Of a DNA stretch of 64,000 nt, positions 1-8,624 are shown piece by piece (position 1 is the stretch's first letter; every line of letters begins with the position of its first letter). Source of the DNA: JACMOY01 sp038322575. GTDB lineage: Bacteria > Actinomycetota > Actinomycetes > Actinomycetales > Angustibacteraceae. Both the position numbers and the translations under genes were made by a program. The stretch lies in assembly GCA_038322575.1 (NCBI GenBank), contig JBBQGB010000009.1:3286-67285 (forward strand), in the 5' to 3' direction. Below the pieces are notes generated by a model. The model saw only the letters and a program-made list of their open reading frames with translations. It ran no database searches and was not told the DNA's origin.

Positions 1-709
1 CCTCGCGCCCGCGCACGTTCACCTCGGTGCGGTCGGGAGCCAATGCCCGCAACGGGTCCAGTGCCTCCACCGCACCGACGCCCGGTGTCAGACGGACGAC
101 CGCGCACCGCGGCACGGCCCCGCGCACCCGCAGCACGGTGTCGCCCACGACCAACCGCCGCCAGGTGTCCTCGACGAACGGCGGCGCATCACCCGAGTCG
201 ACCACGACCGTGCTGCGGAACCGCTCGGAGTCCAGCAGCAGCGCAGAGTCGTCCAGGTCCCGCCCCAGCCGACGGGCCAGCTCGCGCAGTGACGATGTCG
301 TGAGCACGGTGACCGGCCCACCGAACACGACCTGCCCGGCGCTCTGCACCTCGGCGACCACCACGTCGCGCTGCAGGTGTCCCGACAGCAGCGCCGTCCA
401 CGGTCCCTCGAGCACCGTCAGGTGCGCCTCGCGGCCCCAGTAGTCGGCGGCGATCGCACCCGGACCGCGCGGGGCGCCTGACTCCTCGGCGCCGTCCGGA
501 AGGCGCACGACCAGGCGCGTGCCGTCGTACGCCGCTCGAACAGCCAGCAGGCGGTGGTTCTCGACCGTCCGCAGCACCCGTCCGGCGGCGAGGTCGACGC
601 AGCAGAACCGCCGGTCGTACCGGGGACCGTCGGCATCCAGCGCCAGCGAGATCGGCTGCACGTGCCCGGCGCCCTTCAGCACGGTGAGCGAGAGGCGGGC
701 CAGGTGCAC
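1..709 (-). CDS. MOSC domain protein, C-terminus beyond the window edge
   Basis: Reading the minus strand from a GTG at 709 gives an open frame that leaves the window at base 1, so at least 236 residues are present. The N-terminus resembles the MOSC N-terminal beta-barrel (VLKGAGHVQPISL, then YDRRF at about residue 33). Further on it has SERFRSTVVVD and PRCAVV, the latter carrying the conserved MOSC cysteine. MOSC proteins bind the molybdenum cofactor and handle sulfur or N-hydroxylated substrates; the substrate here is unknown. The start is fixed by an in-frame TAG just upstream and by a TAGGGT box (716-721) six bases before the GTG, so the mRNA is probably leaderless. It is divergent from the crtI fragment at 737. 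Confidence 0.8.
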   Translation of the reverse strand, partial: MHLARLSLTVLKGAGHVQPISLALDADGPRYDRRFCCVDLAAGRVLRTVENHRLLAVRAAYDGTRLVVRLPDGAEESGAPRGPGAIAADYWGREAHLTVLEGPWTALLSGHLQRDVVVAEVQSAGQVVFGGPVTVLTTSSLRELARRLGRDLDDSALLLDSERFRSTVVVDSGDAPPFVEDTWRRLVVGDTVLRVRGAVPRCAVVRLTPGVGAVEALDPLRALAPDRTEVNVRGRE

Positions 710-715
710 GCAGCG

Positions 716-729
716 ACCCTAGCTAGGCT
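716..729. promoter_or_regulatory. Back-to-back leaderless -10 boxes
   Basis: TAGGGT (716-721, read leftward) lies six bases before the MOSC GTG. TAGGCT (724-729, read rightward) lies seven bases before the GTG at 737. The two divergent promoters are two bases apart. The rightward one drove the carotenoid oxidoreductase gene before its 5' end was separated from the rest of the gene. Confidence 0.6.
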
Positions 730-775
730 CGACCCCGTGGCTCGCATCGTGGTGATCGGCGCCGGCATGGGTGGG
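722..775 (+). repeat. Orphan promoter and first 13 codons of the crtI-like gene (left copy)
   Basis: These 54 bases match 2726-2779 at 49 positions. They hold a -10 box, a GTG start (737) and 13 codons reading VARIVVIGAGMGG, the FAD-binding start of the oxidoreductase at 2741. After 775 the similarity stops and the frame continues into unrelated sequence. The left copy is therefore a severed, non-functional gene start lying 18 bases from the palindrome of the DUF222 element. Confidence 0.85.
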
Positions 776-793
776 CACCGTCGATGGCCTGTC

Positions 794-830
794 GGGGCAA
801 CGGCAGTCACATCTGACGCGGCGTTGCCCC
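794..830. repeat. 3' palindrome of DUF222 element copy 1
   Basis: An imperfect palindrome with outer arms GGGGCAACG and CGTTGCCCC and a centre related to GCGTCAGATCTGACGC. The same structure follows the DUF222 genes at 23840-23877 and 36813-36850 and occurs alone at 48154-48191. It could terminate transcription, but it has no T-run; the solo copy suggests it is an element end or target. Confidence 0.8.
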
Positions 831-841
831 GTTGTCGCGTG

Positions 842-2113
842 TCACCCGTCGGGTGACCACAGGGGTGGCAGGGGCACTCCCCGTCGGCCGGTCCACAGGG
901 GTGGGTCGAACACGGGCCGGCCGGTGTCGTCGTCGATGTGCACTCGCCAACAGTCCTGGTGCTGGTCGTCGTGCAGGACCCGTTGGTGGTGGAACCGGCA
1001 CAGCAGCACCAGGTTGCCCAGGCTGGTCGGGCCGCCGTCGGCCCAGTGCTGGATGTGGTGCGCGTCGCAGCGGCTGGTGGGGGTGTCGCACCCGGGGAAC
1101 GCGCAGCACCGGTCGCGGACGACCAGCGCCGCCCACATCCCGGAGCCGACCGTCCGGGTGCGCCGTCCGACGTCCAGCACCTGACCCTGTGGGCTGAGGG
1201 TGACGGGCGTGACCGTGGCGTCGCAGGCCAGGCGCCGGGTGGTCTCGCCACTGATGACGCCGCCCCAGTCCAGGGCGGACCCGCCCGGCTCACCGGCCAG
1301 GGTCGCTGCTCCGGTGACGACGGTCAGGTGGGCGCCGGGGCGGCGGACGTCGGGTGCCTGCTGGCAGTCCAGGTGGTGCCGCATGATCTCGACCATCGCG
1401 TCCAACCGGCGCCGGGCCGGGGTACGTCGTTCGACCCCGTCGGCGCCGGGGTTCGGTGCGGACAGCGGTTCGATCGCGGCGCAGATGATGGCGAGGGACT
1501 CGGGGTCCAGGTCTCCGCGGGCGATCCCCGCCCCGTACAGCGTGGAGGCGAAGGTGATGCCGGCCCGCTCACGCTGCTCGGCCTCGTCCCGGGCCACCCC
1601 CTGGGGGTCCACGTGGCACGCGAAGTGCCGGCCCGCGCGGGCCAGCTCGGCCGGGTTCAACGCCGCGGCGTGCGCCACGAGGGTGGCCTCACCCGCGACC
1701 CGCACCTCCTCCGCCAAGGCGCTGGGCAGGTCGGTGATGAGCTTGGTGATCACCTGCGCCTGACCGATCCCAATCACCCCTGCGGTCACCGCCTCGGCGG
1801 TAGCAGCGCACGTGGTCCGCAGCGCAGCCGCGGTGTCCACCGCCCGCGACGCCTCCGACGGTGAGACCAGGCACGTCCCACGCAGGAACGCCTTGGTCGA
1901 ACCCGCCCCCACCACCTGTGCCGCGCCGCGGGCGTGGACCTCACCCACCCGCCGCAACCACTCACCCTCCACCTGGTCCGCCAGCCGCCGCATCGCCACC
2001 ACGTCGGTCAGCAGGGACCCGGAGTCCACCCCGGGCAGATCCTCGGAGTGCAGGAGCGCGACCGCGTCGCGCACGGCGACCAGCGCCTCGCTCAGTGCCC
2101 CGGTGCTGTCCAT
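842..2113 (-). CDS. DUF222 / HNH endonuclease domain protein (13E12 repeat family type)
   Basis: A 423-residue protein. Residues 1 to about 300 form the DUF222 region. The C-terminus is an HNH nuclease: a cysteine pair in CCAFPGCDTP, then CDAHHIQHWADGG, the asparagine in SLGNLVLLC and the last histidines in RFHHQR. All expected HNH and zinc-ligand residues are visible. The family is abundant in actinobacteria and assumed to be a nuclease of selfish or phage-like elements; its target is unknown. The ATG at 2113 follows a TAGCGT box (2121-2126) with a seven-base gap, so translation is probably leaderless. This is the only one of three local copies whose frame is intact. Confidence 0.85.
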   Translation of the reverse strand: MDSTGALSEALVAVRDAVALLHSEDLPGVDSGSLLTDVVAMRRLADQVEGEWLRRVGEVHARGAAQVVGAGSTKAFLRGTCLVSPSEASRAVDTAAALRTTCAATAEAVTAGVIGIGQAQVITKLITDLPSALAEEVRVAGEATLVAHAAALNPAELARAGRHFACHVDPQGVARDEAEQRERAGITFASTLYGAGIARGDLDPESLAIICAAIEPLSAPNPGADGVERRTPARRRLDAMVEIMRHHLDCQQAPDVRRPGAHLTVVTGAATLAGEPGGSALDWGGVISGETTRRLACDATVTPVTLSPQGQVLDVGRRTRTVGSGMWAALVVRDRCCAFPGCDTPTSRCDAHHIQHWADGGPTSLGNLVLLCRFHHQRVLHDDQHQDCWRVHIDDDTGRPVFDPPLWTGRRGVPLPPLWSPDG

Positions 2114-2190
2114 GTCTCACACGCTAGTGGTCACCACCGACAGTCCCGGATCCTCAGACCCATTCTGGCGCAACGACTTTCGAGAGCTTT

Positions 2191-2725
2191 GCGCAACTTC
2201 CGGCTACCGTCAGCGACGGCGGCGCGGGCCGGCCAGCGGCTGCTCCGGCCCCCGCCGCATGGGTGAAGTCGTGGGGTGAAGTGAAGGTGGGGTGATCACC
2301 TCGGAATGGCTGCACCCACACATGCACCCACCGTTCAGTGGCAGCGCAGCGCCCGTCGCCCGCAGGTCAGCGAGACGGTCAGGGCGTTGCGTTGGGGCGT
2401 CGGTCAGGTCGCAGGTCTGTACGCATCGTCAGGCGCAGCGGCGACGTCGCCCTCCGACCCCGAGGGTCACCCACAGGAGACGTTGGACGTCGACCCCCAG
2501 TTCGAGGACGACGTCGTGGACGGGGTCGGGCTCTACTCACCGACACGAACCTCCCAAATGCCAGCCCCGAGCGTCTCCGACCTCATCGCCGGCGACGACC
2601 CCACCTCGACGTCCCCGACCGCTGGTCTGGACGGCCACCACGAATGCCCCCCAGAGGGTCCGCCGCGCACGAGTCACCCACCAGCCCGCCACCAAACAGT
2701 CAGCCAGAGCCGACACGAGCCACTG
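2191..2725. other. Orphan stretch with no recognisable gene
   Basis: About 535 bases between the leader of DUF222 copy 1 and the repeated crtI-like gene start. The frame of the downstream gene is open here back to 2306, but the predicted residues resemble no known family and the region is richer in A and T than its neighbours. I treat it as inserted or decayed DNA rather than an N-terminal extension, because the true gene start has its own -10 box at 2728. Confidence 0.5.
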
Positions 2726-2779
2726 GCTAGGGTGAACCCCGTGGCACGCATCGTGGTGATCGGCGCCGGCATGGGCGGG
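2726..2779 (+). repeat. Right copy of the crtI-like promoter and gene start
   Basis: Partner of 722-775 (49 of 54 bases identical). It contains the working -10 box TAGGGT (2728-2733), a seven-base spacer and the GTG at 2741. Differences lie mostly in the spacer and at codon third positions, which suggests the duplication is not recent. Confidence 0.85.
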
Positions 2780-4252
2780 CTGGCGGTCAGTGCCCGCCTC
2801 GCGGCGCAGGGCCACCAGGTGACGATCTGCGAGCAGGCGGCCGACGTCGGGGGCAAGCTGGGCCGGTTCGAGCGGGACGGGTTCGTCTTCGACACCGGCC
2901 CCAGCCTGCTCACGCTGCCCGCCGTCTACCGCGACCTGTTCCTCAAGACCGGCACCCGACTCGAGGACCACGTCGAGCTGGTGCCCGTCGACCCGGTGTG
3001 CCACTACCGGTTCGCCGACGGCGTCGAGCTCGACCTGCCGAACGCCTCGCGCGCCGGCATCGCCGCCGCCCTGGACGGTGCCCTCGGCGAGGGGTCCGGC
3101 GCACAGTGGTCAGCGTTCATCGACCGGGCCGCGGTCATCTGGGACGCGACCCGCGAGACCTTCCTGGAGTCACCGCTCGAGGGCTCGCGGACGCTGCTGC
3201 GCGAGGCCCGCCGGGGCCGCGACCTGATGGCCATCGCACCGTGGATGTCGTTGCGCGGCCTGGGTCGCCGCTACCTCAAGGACCCGCGGCTGATCACCCT
3301 GCTCGACCGCTACGCGACATACACCGGCTCGGACCCCCGCCGCGCACCCGCCGCTCTGGCCACCGTCCCGTACGTCGAGCAGGGCTTCGGCGCCTGGTAC
3401 GTCGCCGGCGGGCTGCGTCGCCTCGGCGACGCACTCGCCACGCGGTGTCGTGACCTCGGGGTCGTCATCCGCACCGGCGCCGACGTCGTGCAGGTGCGAA
3501 CGGACGACGGACGCGCCGTGGGGGTCGACCTCGCGGACGGCGAGCGCCTCGACGCCGACGTCGTCGTCGCCAACGCCGACGCCACCCACCTGTACCGCGA
3601 CCTGCTGCCCGGCCGTGAGGCCGTCGGCGCGCGACGAGCGCTGTCGCGCACCGAGCCGTCCCTGTCGGGCTTCGTGATGATGCTCGCCCTCACCGGGCGC
3701 ACGCCCGGGTTGCGCCACCACACGGTCCTGTTCCCCGAGCGCTACGACGACGAGTTCGACTCGGTGTTCGGCACGGGGCCGCACCGCGGTCGCCCCCGCG
3801 CCGTGCCCGACCCGACGGTCTACGTCAGCGCACCGGACGATGCTGCGCTGCGGCCGGACGACGAGCACGAAGCCTGGTTCGTCCTGGTGAACGCCCCCCG
3901 GCACGTACCGGAGGACCCACGCGCCGGGATCGACTGGACCGCAACGGCTTTCGCCGACAAGTACGCCGACCGCATTCTCGAGGTGATGGCGTCGAGGGGG
4001 CTCGACGTCCGCGACCGGGTGCTGTGGCGCGAGCTGCGCACCCCGGCCGACCTCGAGCGCGACACGCGCAGCGTGGGCGGCTCGATCTACGGCACGTCCA
4101 GCAACGGGGCGCGCGCGGCGTTCGTGCGGCCGGCGAACCGCTCACCGGTGCCCGGGCTGTTCCTGGTCGGTGGCTCGGCCCACCCCGGTGGCGGGCTCCC
4201 GCTGGTCGGGCTCAGTGCCGCCATCGTGGCCCAGCAGATCGGCCGGGCCTGA
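2741..4252 (+). CDS. CrtI-type carotenoid desaturase/oxygenase (phytoene desaturase family)
   Basis: A 503-residue FAD enzyme. Residues 2-13 (ARIVVIGAGMGG) form the dinucleotide-binding fold. The family features FDTGPSLLTLP (about 50-60), YATYTGSDPRRAP in the middle and a C-terminal GLFLVGGSAHPGGGLP flavin-contact segment follow in order. The family acts on long polyenes as a desaturase, isomerase or terminal oxidase; which reaction applies here is not determined. It is clearly different from the CrtI at 7028 and may modify the end product. The GTG at 2741 is chosen because TAGGGT lies seven bases upstream and the residues before it have no family similarity. It ends four bases from the convergent phosphatidyltransferase. 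Confidence 0.8.
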   Translation: MARIVVIGAGMGGLAVSARLAAQGHQVTICEQAADVGGKLGRFERDGFVFDTGPSLLTLPAVYRDLFLKTGTRLEDHVELVPVDPVCHYRFADGVELDLPNASRAGIAAALDGALGEGSGAQWSAFIDRAAVIWDATRETFLESPLEGSRTLLREARRGRDLMAIAPWMSLRGLGRRYLKDPRLITLLDRYATYTGSDPRRAPAALATVPYVEQGFGAWYVAGGLRRLGDALATRCRDLGVVIRTGADVVQVRTDDGRAVGVDLADGERLDADVVVANADATHLYRDLLPGREAVGARRALSRTEPSLSGFVMMLALTGRTPGLRHHTVLFPERYDDEFDSVFGTGPHRGRPRAVPDPTVYVSAPDDAALRPDDEHEAWFVLVNAPRHVPEDPRAGIDWTATAFADKYADRILEVMASRGLDVRDRVLWRELRTPADLERDTRSVGGSIYGTSSNGARAAFVRPANRSPVPGLFLVGGSAHPGGGLPLVGLSAAIVAQQIGRA

Positions 4253-4256
4253 CCGG

Positions 4257-4937
4257 TCAGCGCAGCCGGCGCCGGACGACGACCAGGAGCTGGGTGGTGC
4301 CCACGACCCCTGCGACGACACCGAACGCCAGACCGGCGCCGCCCCAGGTGCTCGCTGACATCGGGTGGAGACCGGCTGCCAGGCAGAACATCGCGGCCCC
4401 GATCACCCGGGTGGGGCGCTCCGAGACGGTCACGACGCCCACGTCGTCCATCCCGCCGGCCGTGGCGCGAGCACGGGCATACTCCTGCAACAGGACCAGC
4501 CCCGCCGCGACCGCCGCGCACCACCTGACGAGTGCACTGTCACCGAATCCACCCAGGGCGAGCAGGGCCACCACGTAGGCGACGTCACTGACCCGGTCGG
4601 CCACCGAGTCCAGCACGGCACCCCAGCGGGTCGCCCGGTCGGTCAGCACGGCGACCGCCCCGTCGACGTTGTCGAGCAGCCCGCTGACCACGACGACGGG
4701 GACGGCGAGCAGAGGCCAACGGCCGCCCGCCCAGGCGAGCGGCACGACCGTGAGCGAGACCACCAGCCCCAGCAGCGTCAGCAGGTCGGGAGCCACCCGG
4801 CTCCGCGCGAGCGGTCGCGCCACGGTGTAGGTCAGCCCGAGCCACAGACGCACCAGCCCCGACGCCCGCGGGTCGACGCCGCCGTGCAGGACCGCCCAGC
4901 GGTCGAAGTAGCCCTCGCGGTCGGGCAGCGCGCTCAC
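4257..4937 (-). CDS. CDP-alcohol phosphatidyltransferase family membrane protein
   Basis: A 226-residue integral membrane protein with about six hydrophobic segments. It carries most of the family signature D-x2-D-G-x2-A-R-x8-G-x3-D-x3-D: DNVDGAVAV, then GAVLDSVAD. The usual Arg after Ala is Val here, which I read as a subfamily feature because the aspartates that bind metal and CDP are intact. Such enzymes move a phosphoalcohol from CDP-diacylglycerol or CDP-alcohol onto an acceptor; the acceptor is unknown. The GTG start at 4937 overlaps the metF stop by four bases, indicating translational coupling in a metF operon. Confidence 0.75.
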   Translation of the reverse strand: MSALPDREGYFDRWAVLHGGVDPRASGLVRLWLGLTYTVARPLARSRVAPDLLTLLGLVVSLTVVPLAWAGGRWPLLAVPVVVVSGLLDNVDGAVAVLTDRATRWGAVLDSVADRVSDVAYVVALLALGGFGDSALVRWCAAVAAGLVLLQEYARARATAGGMDDVGVVTVSERPTRVIGAAMFCLAAGLHPMSASTWGGAGLAFGVVAGVVGTTQLLVVVRRRLR

Positions 4938-5863
4938 ACCGCGGCGTCGATCCCGAGAGACTCGTAGATCTCGAGCGTGGCGGTCGACCTGTTCAGCGTG
5001 TAGAAGTGCAGACCCGGCGCGTCGGCGTCGAGCAGCTCGCGGCACAGCTCGGTGGCGATGGCCAGGCCCTCGGCGCGCACCGACGCCGGGTCGTCACCCA
5101 GCGCCGTCAGTCGCTGCTCGATGCGCTGCGGCACAGCGACTCCGGACAGCTCCGCGAACCGCCGCAGCTGGGCCAGGCTGGTGATCGGCATGATGCCCGG
5201 GATGATCGGCAGGTCGCAGCCGTGCGCCCTGACCCGCGACACCAGAGCGGTGTACGCAGTGGCGTCCAGGAACAGCTGGGTCACGGCGAACTCTGCACCG
5301 GCCCGCGCCTTGGCCACCAGCACCTCGGCGTCGTGGTCGAGGTCAGGTGACTCGGGGTGCTTGTCGGGGAACGCGGCGACGCCGACGCAGAACGAGCCCA
5401 TCGAGCGCAGCAGCCCGACGAGCTCGTCGGCGTGGGTGAGCCCGTCCGGGTGAGGCGACCACGCGGCGTCCGGCCCGGACGGCGGGTCGCCCCGCAGGGC
5501 CAGCACGTTGCGGACGCCGGCGTCGGCGTACTGGCCGATCACCTTGCGCAGGTCGGCGACGGACGCCGACACGCAGGTCAGGTGCGCCACCGGCGTGAGC
5601 GTGGTCTCGGCGGCGATCCGCTGCGTGATGCGCACGGTGCGGTCCCTCGTCGAGCCGCCCGCCCCGTAGGTCACCGACACGAACGTGGGGCGCAGTCGCT
5701 CGAGCCGGCGCACCGCCGTCCACAGCGCCGCCTCGCCGGCGTCGTCCATGGGCGGGAAGAACTCGAACGAGCACGTCCGCTCCCCGGCCGACAGCAGGTC
5801 GCGCAGGCTGTCGTGCACCGACGCGGGGCGTCCCGGGCGCGTGGACGGCAGACCGTGAGCCAT
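4934..5863 (-). CDS. metF: Methylenetetrahydrofolate reductase
   Basis: A 309-residue (beta-alpha)8-barrel flavoprotein that reduces 5,10-methylene-THF to 5-methyl-THF for methionine synthesis. The family opening FEFFPPMDDAGE lies near residue 30, followed by VSVTYGAGGSTRD, NVLALRGDPP, and FAVTQLFLD, which carry the flavin- and folate-binding positions. Its length is normal for the bacterial enzyme. The ATG at 5863 lies seven bases after TACGCT (5871-5876), so the message is probably leaderless. It is divergent from idsA, the same arrangement as Rv2172c/idsA2 in M. tuberculosis. Confidence 0.92.
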   Translation of the reverse strand: MAHGLPSTRPGRPASVHDSLRDLLSAGERTCSFEFFPPMDDAGEAALWTAVRRLERLRPTFVSVTYGAGGSTRDRTVRITQRIAAETTLTPVAHLTCVSASVADLRKVIGQYADAGVRNVLALRGDPPSGPDAAWSPHPDGLTHADELVGLLRSMGSFCVGVAAFPDKHPESPDLDHDAEVLVAKARAGAEFAVTQLFLDATAYTALVSRVRAHGCDLPIIPGIMPITSLAQLRRFAELSGVAVPQRIEQRLTALGDDPASVRAEGLAIATELCRELLDADAPGLHFYTLNRSTATLEIYESLGIDAAV

Positions 5864-5924
5864 GCCACCCAGCGTAACCGCGCCAGGCTCGGGCACGCCG
5901 ACCCCGGCTGTCGGCGGCGCGGAA

Positions 5925-5930
5925 TAGGCT
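5925..5930 (+). promoter_or_regulatory. -10 box of the idsA-crtI operon
   Basis: TAGGCT lies 24 bases before the idsA start codon. Together with a strong ribosome site AAGGAGGA at 5944-5951 it makes this a leadered transcript, unlike many of its neighbours. Confidence 0.55.
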
Positions 5931-5954
5931 GATGGCACCGACGAAGGAGGACGC

Positions 5955-7031
5955 GTGAGCAACCCGCTCGACGCAGAGGACCTGCGCACGCGCGTGCAGA
6001 AGGCGCTGGACGACCACCTCAGCATGCAGGCACGCCAGCTCGAGGTCGTCGGCCCGGACCTCGGCCCGCTCCTCGAGTGCATCACCGACCTGCTGCGCGG
6101 CGGCAAGCGGCTGCGTCCGGCGTTCTGCTACTGGGGTTGGCGCGGCGCCGGGGCCCCCGACGACGAGTCCATCGTCAACGCGGCTGCGGCGCTCGAGCTG
6201 TTCCAGGCCGCTGCGCTGCTGCACGACGACGTCATGGACGGCAGCGACACCCGCCGCGGCCTGCCCGCGACCCACCGCCGGATGGCGAACCTGCACCGCG
6301 GCTACGGCTGGACCGGCGACGGCGAGCGCTTCGGCACCAGCGCGGCGATCCTGGCCGGCGACCTGTGCCTGTCGTGGAGCGACGAGATGCTCTCGCGCAG
6401 CGGCCTCGCCCCCGACACCCTGGCCCGCGGCCGCGACGTCTACGACCTGATGCGCACCCAGCTGATGGGCGGGCAGTACCTGGACGTGCTCGAGCAGGTG
6501 CTCACCGAGGCGGACGGCGGCGGCACCGCCGAGCGCGCCCGCCGCGTCATCCACTTCAAGAGCGCCAAGTACACGATCGAGCACCCCCTGCTCATCGGCG
6601 GCGCCCTGGCGGGAGCCGGCCCGGACCTGCTCGCCGCCTACTCGGCGTTCGGGCTGCCGCTCGGCGAAGCGTTCCAGCTGCGCGACGACGTGCTGGGGGT
6701 CTTCGGTGACCCCGACGAGACCGGCAAGCCGGCCGGCGACGACCTTCGCGAGGGCAAGCGCACCGTGCTCGTCGCCCTGGCGCTGGAGTCCGCCTCGCCG
6801 TCCCAGGCCGCCGCCGTGCGTCAGCGCCTCGGCGACCCCCACCTGGGGCCCGACGGCGTCGCGATGCTCCGGCGGGTCATCACCGACACCGGCGCCCTGG
6901 CCGCGGTCGAGGGCCTGATCACCGACCTGGTCGCCCAGTCCCGGGACGCCCTCACCCACTCCGACGTCGCCGAGCCCGCTCGCGGCGTCCTGACCGACCT
7001 CATCCACGCAGCGACAGCGAGGCACGCATGA
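5955..7031 (+). CDS. idsA: Geranylgeranyl diphosphate synthase (trans-polyprenyl synthetase)
   Basis: A 358-residue all-helical prenyltransferase that condenses IPP with allylic diphosphates, here most likely to C20 GGPP for carotenoid synthesis. The first aspartate-rich motif is LLHDDVMDGSDTRRG (about residue 92) and the second is LRDDVLGVFGD (about 243), both complete; GGKRLRP near residue 50 is the IPP-binding site. It overlaps crtI by four bases (ATGA), so the two are coupled. The GTG at 5955 follows AAGGAGGA. In M. tuberculosis idsA2 sits in the same place, but here crtI and crtB follow. Confidence 0.9.
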   Translation: MSNPLDAEDLRTRVQKALDDHLSMQARQLEVVGPDLGPLLECITDLLRGGKRLRPAFCYWGWRGAGAPDDESIVNAAAALELFQAAALLHDDVMDGSDTRRGLPATHRRMANLHRGYGWTGDGERFGTSAAILAGDLCLSWSDEMLSRSGLAPDTLARGRDVYDLMRTQLMGGQYLDVLEQVLTEADGGGTAERARRVIHFKSAKYTIEHPLLIGGALAGAGPDLLAAYSAFGLPLGEAFQLRDDVLGVFGDPDETGKPAGDDLREGKRTVLVALALESASPSQAAAVRQRLGDPHLGPDGVAMLRRVITDTGALAAVEGLITDLVAQSRDALTHSDVAEPARGVLTDLIHAATARHA

Positions 7032-8587
7032 GCACCCGAGCAAGCCGGCTCCTCGGACGACGTCCCGGAGCCCCCCGCACCACCGAGGGCCCGTCCGACC
7101 ACGTGGTGGTCGTCGGTGCCGGGCTCGCCGGCCTCTCGGCGGCCATGCGCCTGGCCGGGGCCGGCCGCAAGGTCACCCTGCTCGAGCGCGAGGCCGTCCC
7201 CGGCGGACGCGCCGGGCTGGTCGAGATCGCGGCCCCGGACGGCAGCGGCAGCTACCGCTTCGACCCCGGGCCCACCGTCCTGACGATGCCCGACCTGATC
7301 GCCGACTGCTTCGACTCCCTCGGCGAGGAGATGGGCGACTGGCTCGACCTGGTGCCGGTGAACCCGCTCTACCGCAGCTTCCACCCCGACGGCTCGGTCC
7401 TCGACGTGCACGCCGACCCGGCGGCCATGACCCAGGAGATCCGCCAGGTCTGCGGGCCGGCCGAGGCCGCGGGGTACGAGAAGTACGTGGACTTCGTGTC
7501 CAAGCTCTACCAGTACGAGATGCGCGACTTCATCGACCGCAACATCGACTCGCCGCTGGACCTGCTGACCCCGAACCTCGCGCGGCTGGCCGCGATCGGG
7601 GGGTTCCGCAAGCTCGCGCCCAAGGTCGAGCAGTACCTCAAGGACCCCCGCACCCAGAAGCTGTTCAGCTTCCAGGCGATGTACGCCGGCCTCTCGCCGT
7701 ACGACGCGCTCGCCATCTACGCGGTCATCGCCTACATGGACTCGGTCGCGGGGGTGTTCTTCCCCAAGGGCGGCATGCACAAGGTGCCCCAGGCGATGGC
7801 CGCCGCCGCCGAGAAGCACGGGGTCGACGTCCGGTACTCGACCGAGGTCACCCGCGTCGAGCGGCGCGGCGACCGGGCGGTCGCGGTGCACACCGCGGAC
7901 GGCGAGCGCATCCCGTGCGACGTCGTCGTGCTCAACCCCGACCTGCCGGTCGCGCACCGCGAGCTGCTCGGCAGCACCCCCTGGTCGGTGAAGCGCCTGA
8001 AGTACTCGCCGTCGTGCTACCTGCTGCTGGCGGGGTCCACGAAGACCTACGACCACCTGGCGCACCACAACATCCACTTCGGCGAGAGCTGGCGCGGGGT
8101 CTTCGACGAGCTGATCGGCGGGCGCCTGATGAGCGACCCGTCGGTGCTGGTCACCAACCCGACCCGCAGCGACCCCTCGCTGGCCCCGGACGGGCGGCAG
8201 ATCTACTACGTGCTGTTCCCGACGCCCAACCTGGACGGTGACGTTGACTGGAACCGCGTCGCCCCGACGTACCGCGAGCACGTGCTGCGGACGCTGGAGG
8301 CGCGCGGGTTCGACGGGTTCACGGACGCGATGGAGGTCGAGGACGTCACGACGCCGCTGGACTGGGCCCGGCGTGGCATGGAGCGCGGCGCACCGTTCGC
8401 TGCGGCGCACTCCTTCGGCCAGACCGGCCCGTTCCGGCCGGGCAACCTGTGGGGCGAGAACATCGTGTTCACCGGGTCGGGCACCCAGCCCGGCGTCGGC
8501 GTGCCCATGGTGCTGGTGTCGGGCCGACTGGCGGCCGAGCGCGTCCTGGGCCGCGACCCGTCGTACCGCTCGCGCGCCTGGCGCTGA
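7028..8587 (+). CDS. crtI: Phytoene desaturase
   Basis: A 519-residue FAD enzyme that converts phytoene to lycopene. The N-terminal Rossmann motif VVVGAGLAGLSAA starts about residue 27; FDPGPTVLTMPD and a C-terminal block GENIVFTGSGTQPGVGVP follow, all typical of bacterial CrtI. The ATG at 7028 overlaps the idsA stop, so product levels are linked. A long inverted repeat lies 38 bases after the stop and crtB comes next on the same strand. Confidence 0.92.
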   Translation: MSTRASRLLGRRPGAPRTTEGPSDHVVVVGAGLAGLSAAMRLAGAGRKVTLLEREAVPGGRAGLVEIAAPDGSGSYRFDPGPTVLTMPDLIADCFDSLGEEMGDWLDLVPVNPLYRSFHPDGSVLDVHADPAAMTQEIRQVCGPAEAAGYEKYVDFVSKLYQYEMRDFIDRNIDSPLDLLTPNLARLAAIGGFRKLAPKVEQYLKDPRTQKLFSFQAMYAGLSPYDALAIYAVIAYMDSVAGVFFPKGGMHKVPQAMAAAAEKHGVDVRYSTEVTRVERRGDRAVAVHTADGERIPCDVVVLNPDLPVAHRELLGSTPWSVKRLKYSPSCYLLLAGSTKTYDHLAHHNIHFGESWRGVFDELIGGRLMSDPSVLVTNPTRSDPSLAPDGRQIYYVLFPTPNLDGDVDWNRVAPTYREHVLRTLEARGFDGFTDAMEVEDVTTPLDWARRGMERGAPFAAAHSFGQTGPFRPGNLWGENIVFTGSGTQPGVGVPMVLVSGRLAAERVLGRDPSYRSRAWR

Positions 8588-8624
8588 CCGCACGACGTCG
8601 CGCACGGCGTCGCAGAGCGGCGTC

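Larger units (their letters stand above)
794..2190 (-). mobile_element. DUF222-HNH element, copy 1 (intact gene)
   Basis: The unit consists of a 5' leader shared with the other two copies (about 2114-2190 here), one DUF222-HNH gene, and a 37-base palindrome (794-830) beginning 11 bases after the stop codon. The 3' boundary is taken at the outer edge of the palindrome. The 5' boundary is approximate, where similarity to the copies near 25.2 kb and 35.9 kb fades. The copy sits between two versions of the crtI-like 5' end. Related genes are known as the 13E12 repeat family in mycobacteria; mobility is inferred, not shown. Confidence 0.6.

Noticed and set aside
794..830. DUF222 palindrome as only a transcription terminator
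   Set aside because: It is placed well for one, but the shared sequence in all four copies and the gene-free copy at 48154 are not explained by termination alone.
2306..2740. A 145-residue N-terminal extension of the crtI-like gene
   Set aside because: The frame is open but the residues are unlike any family, the FAD motif normally lies at the very N-terminus, and a -10 box sits seven bases before the GTG at 2741.
5343..7043. 566-codon minus-strand frame opposite idsA
   Set aside because: It is the antisense frame of idsA with no start signals or motifs and an odd composition rich in Val, Gly and Gln.
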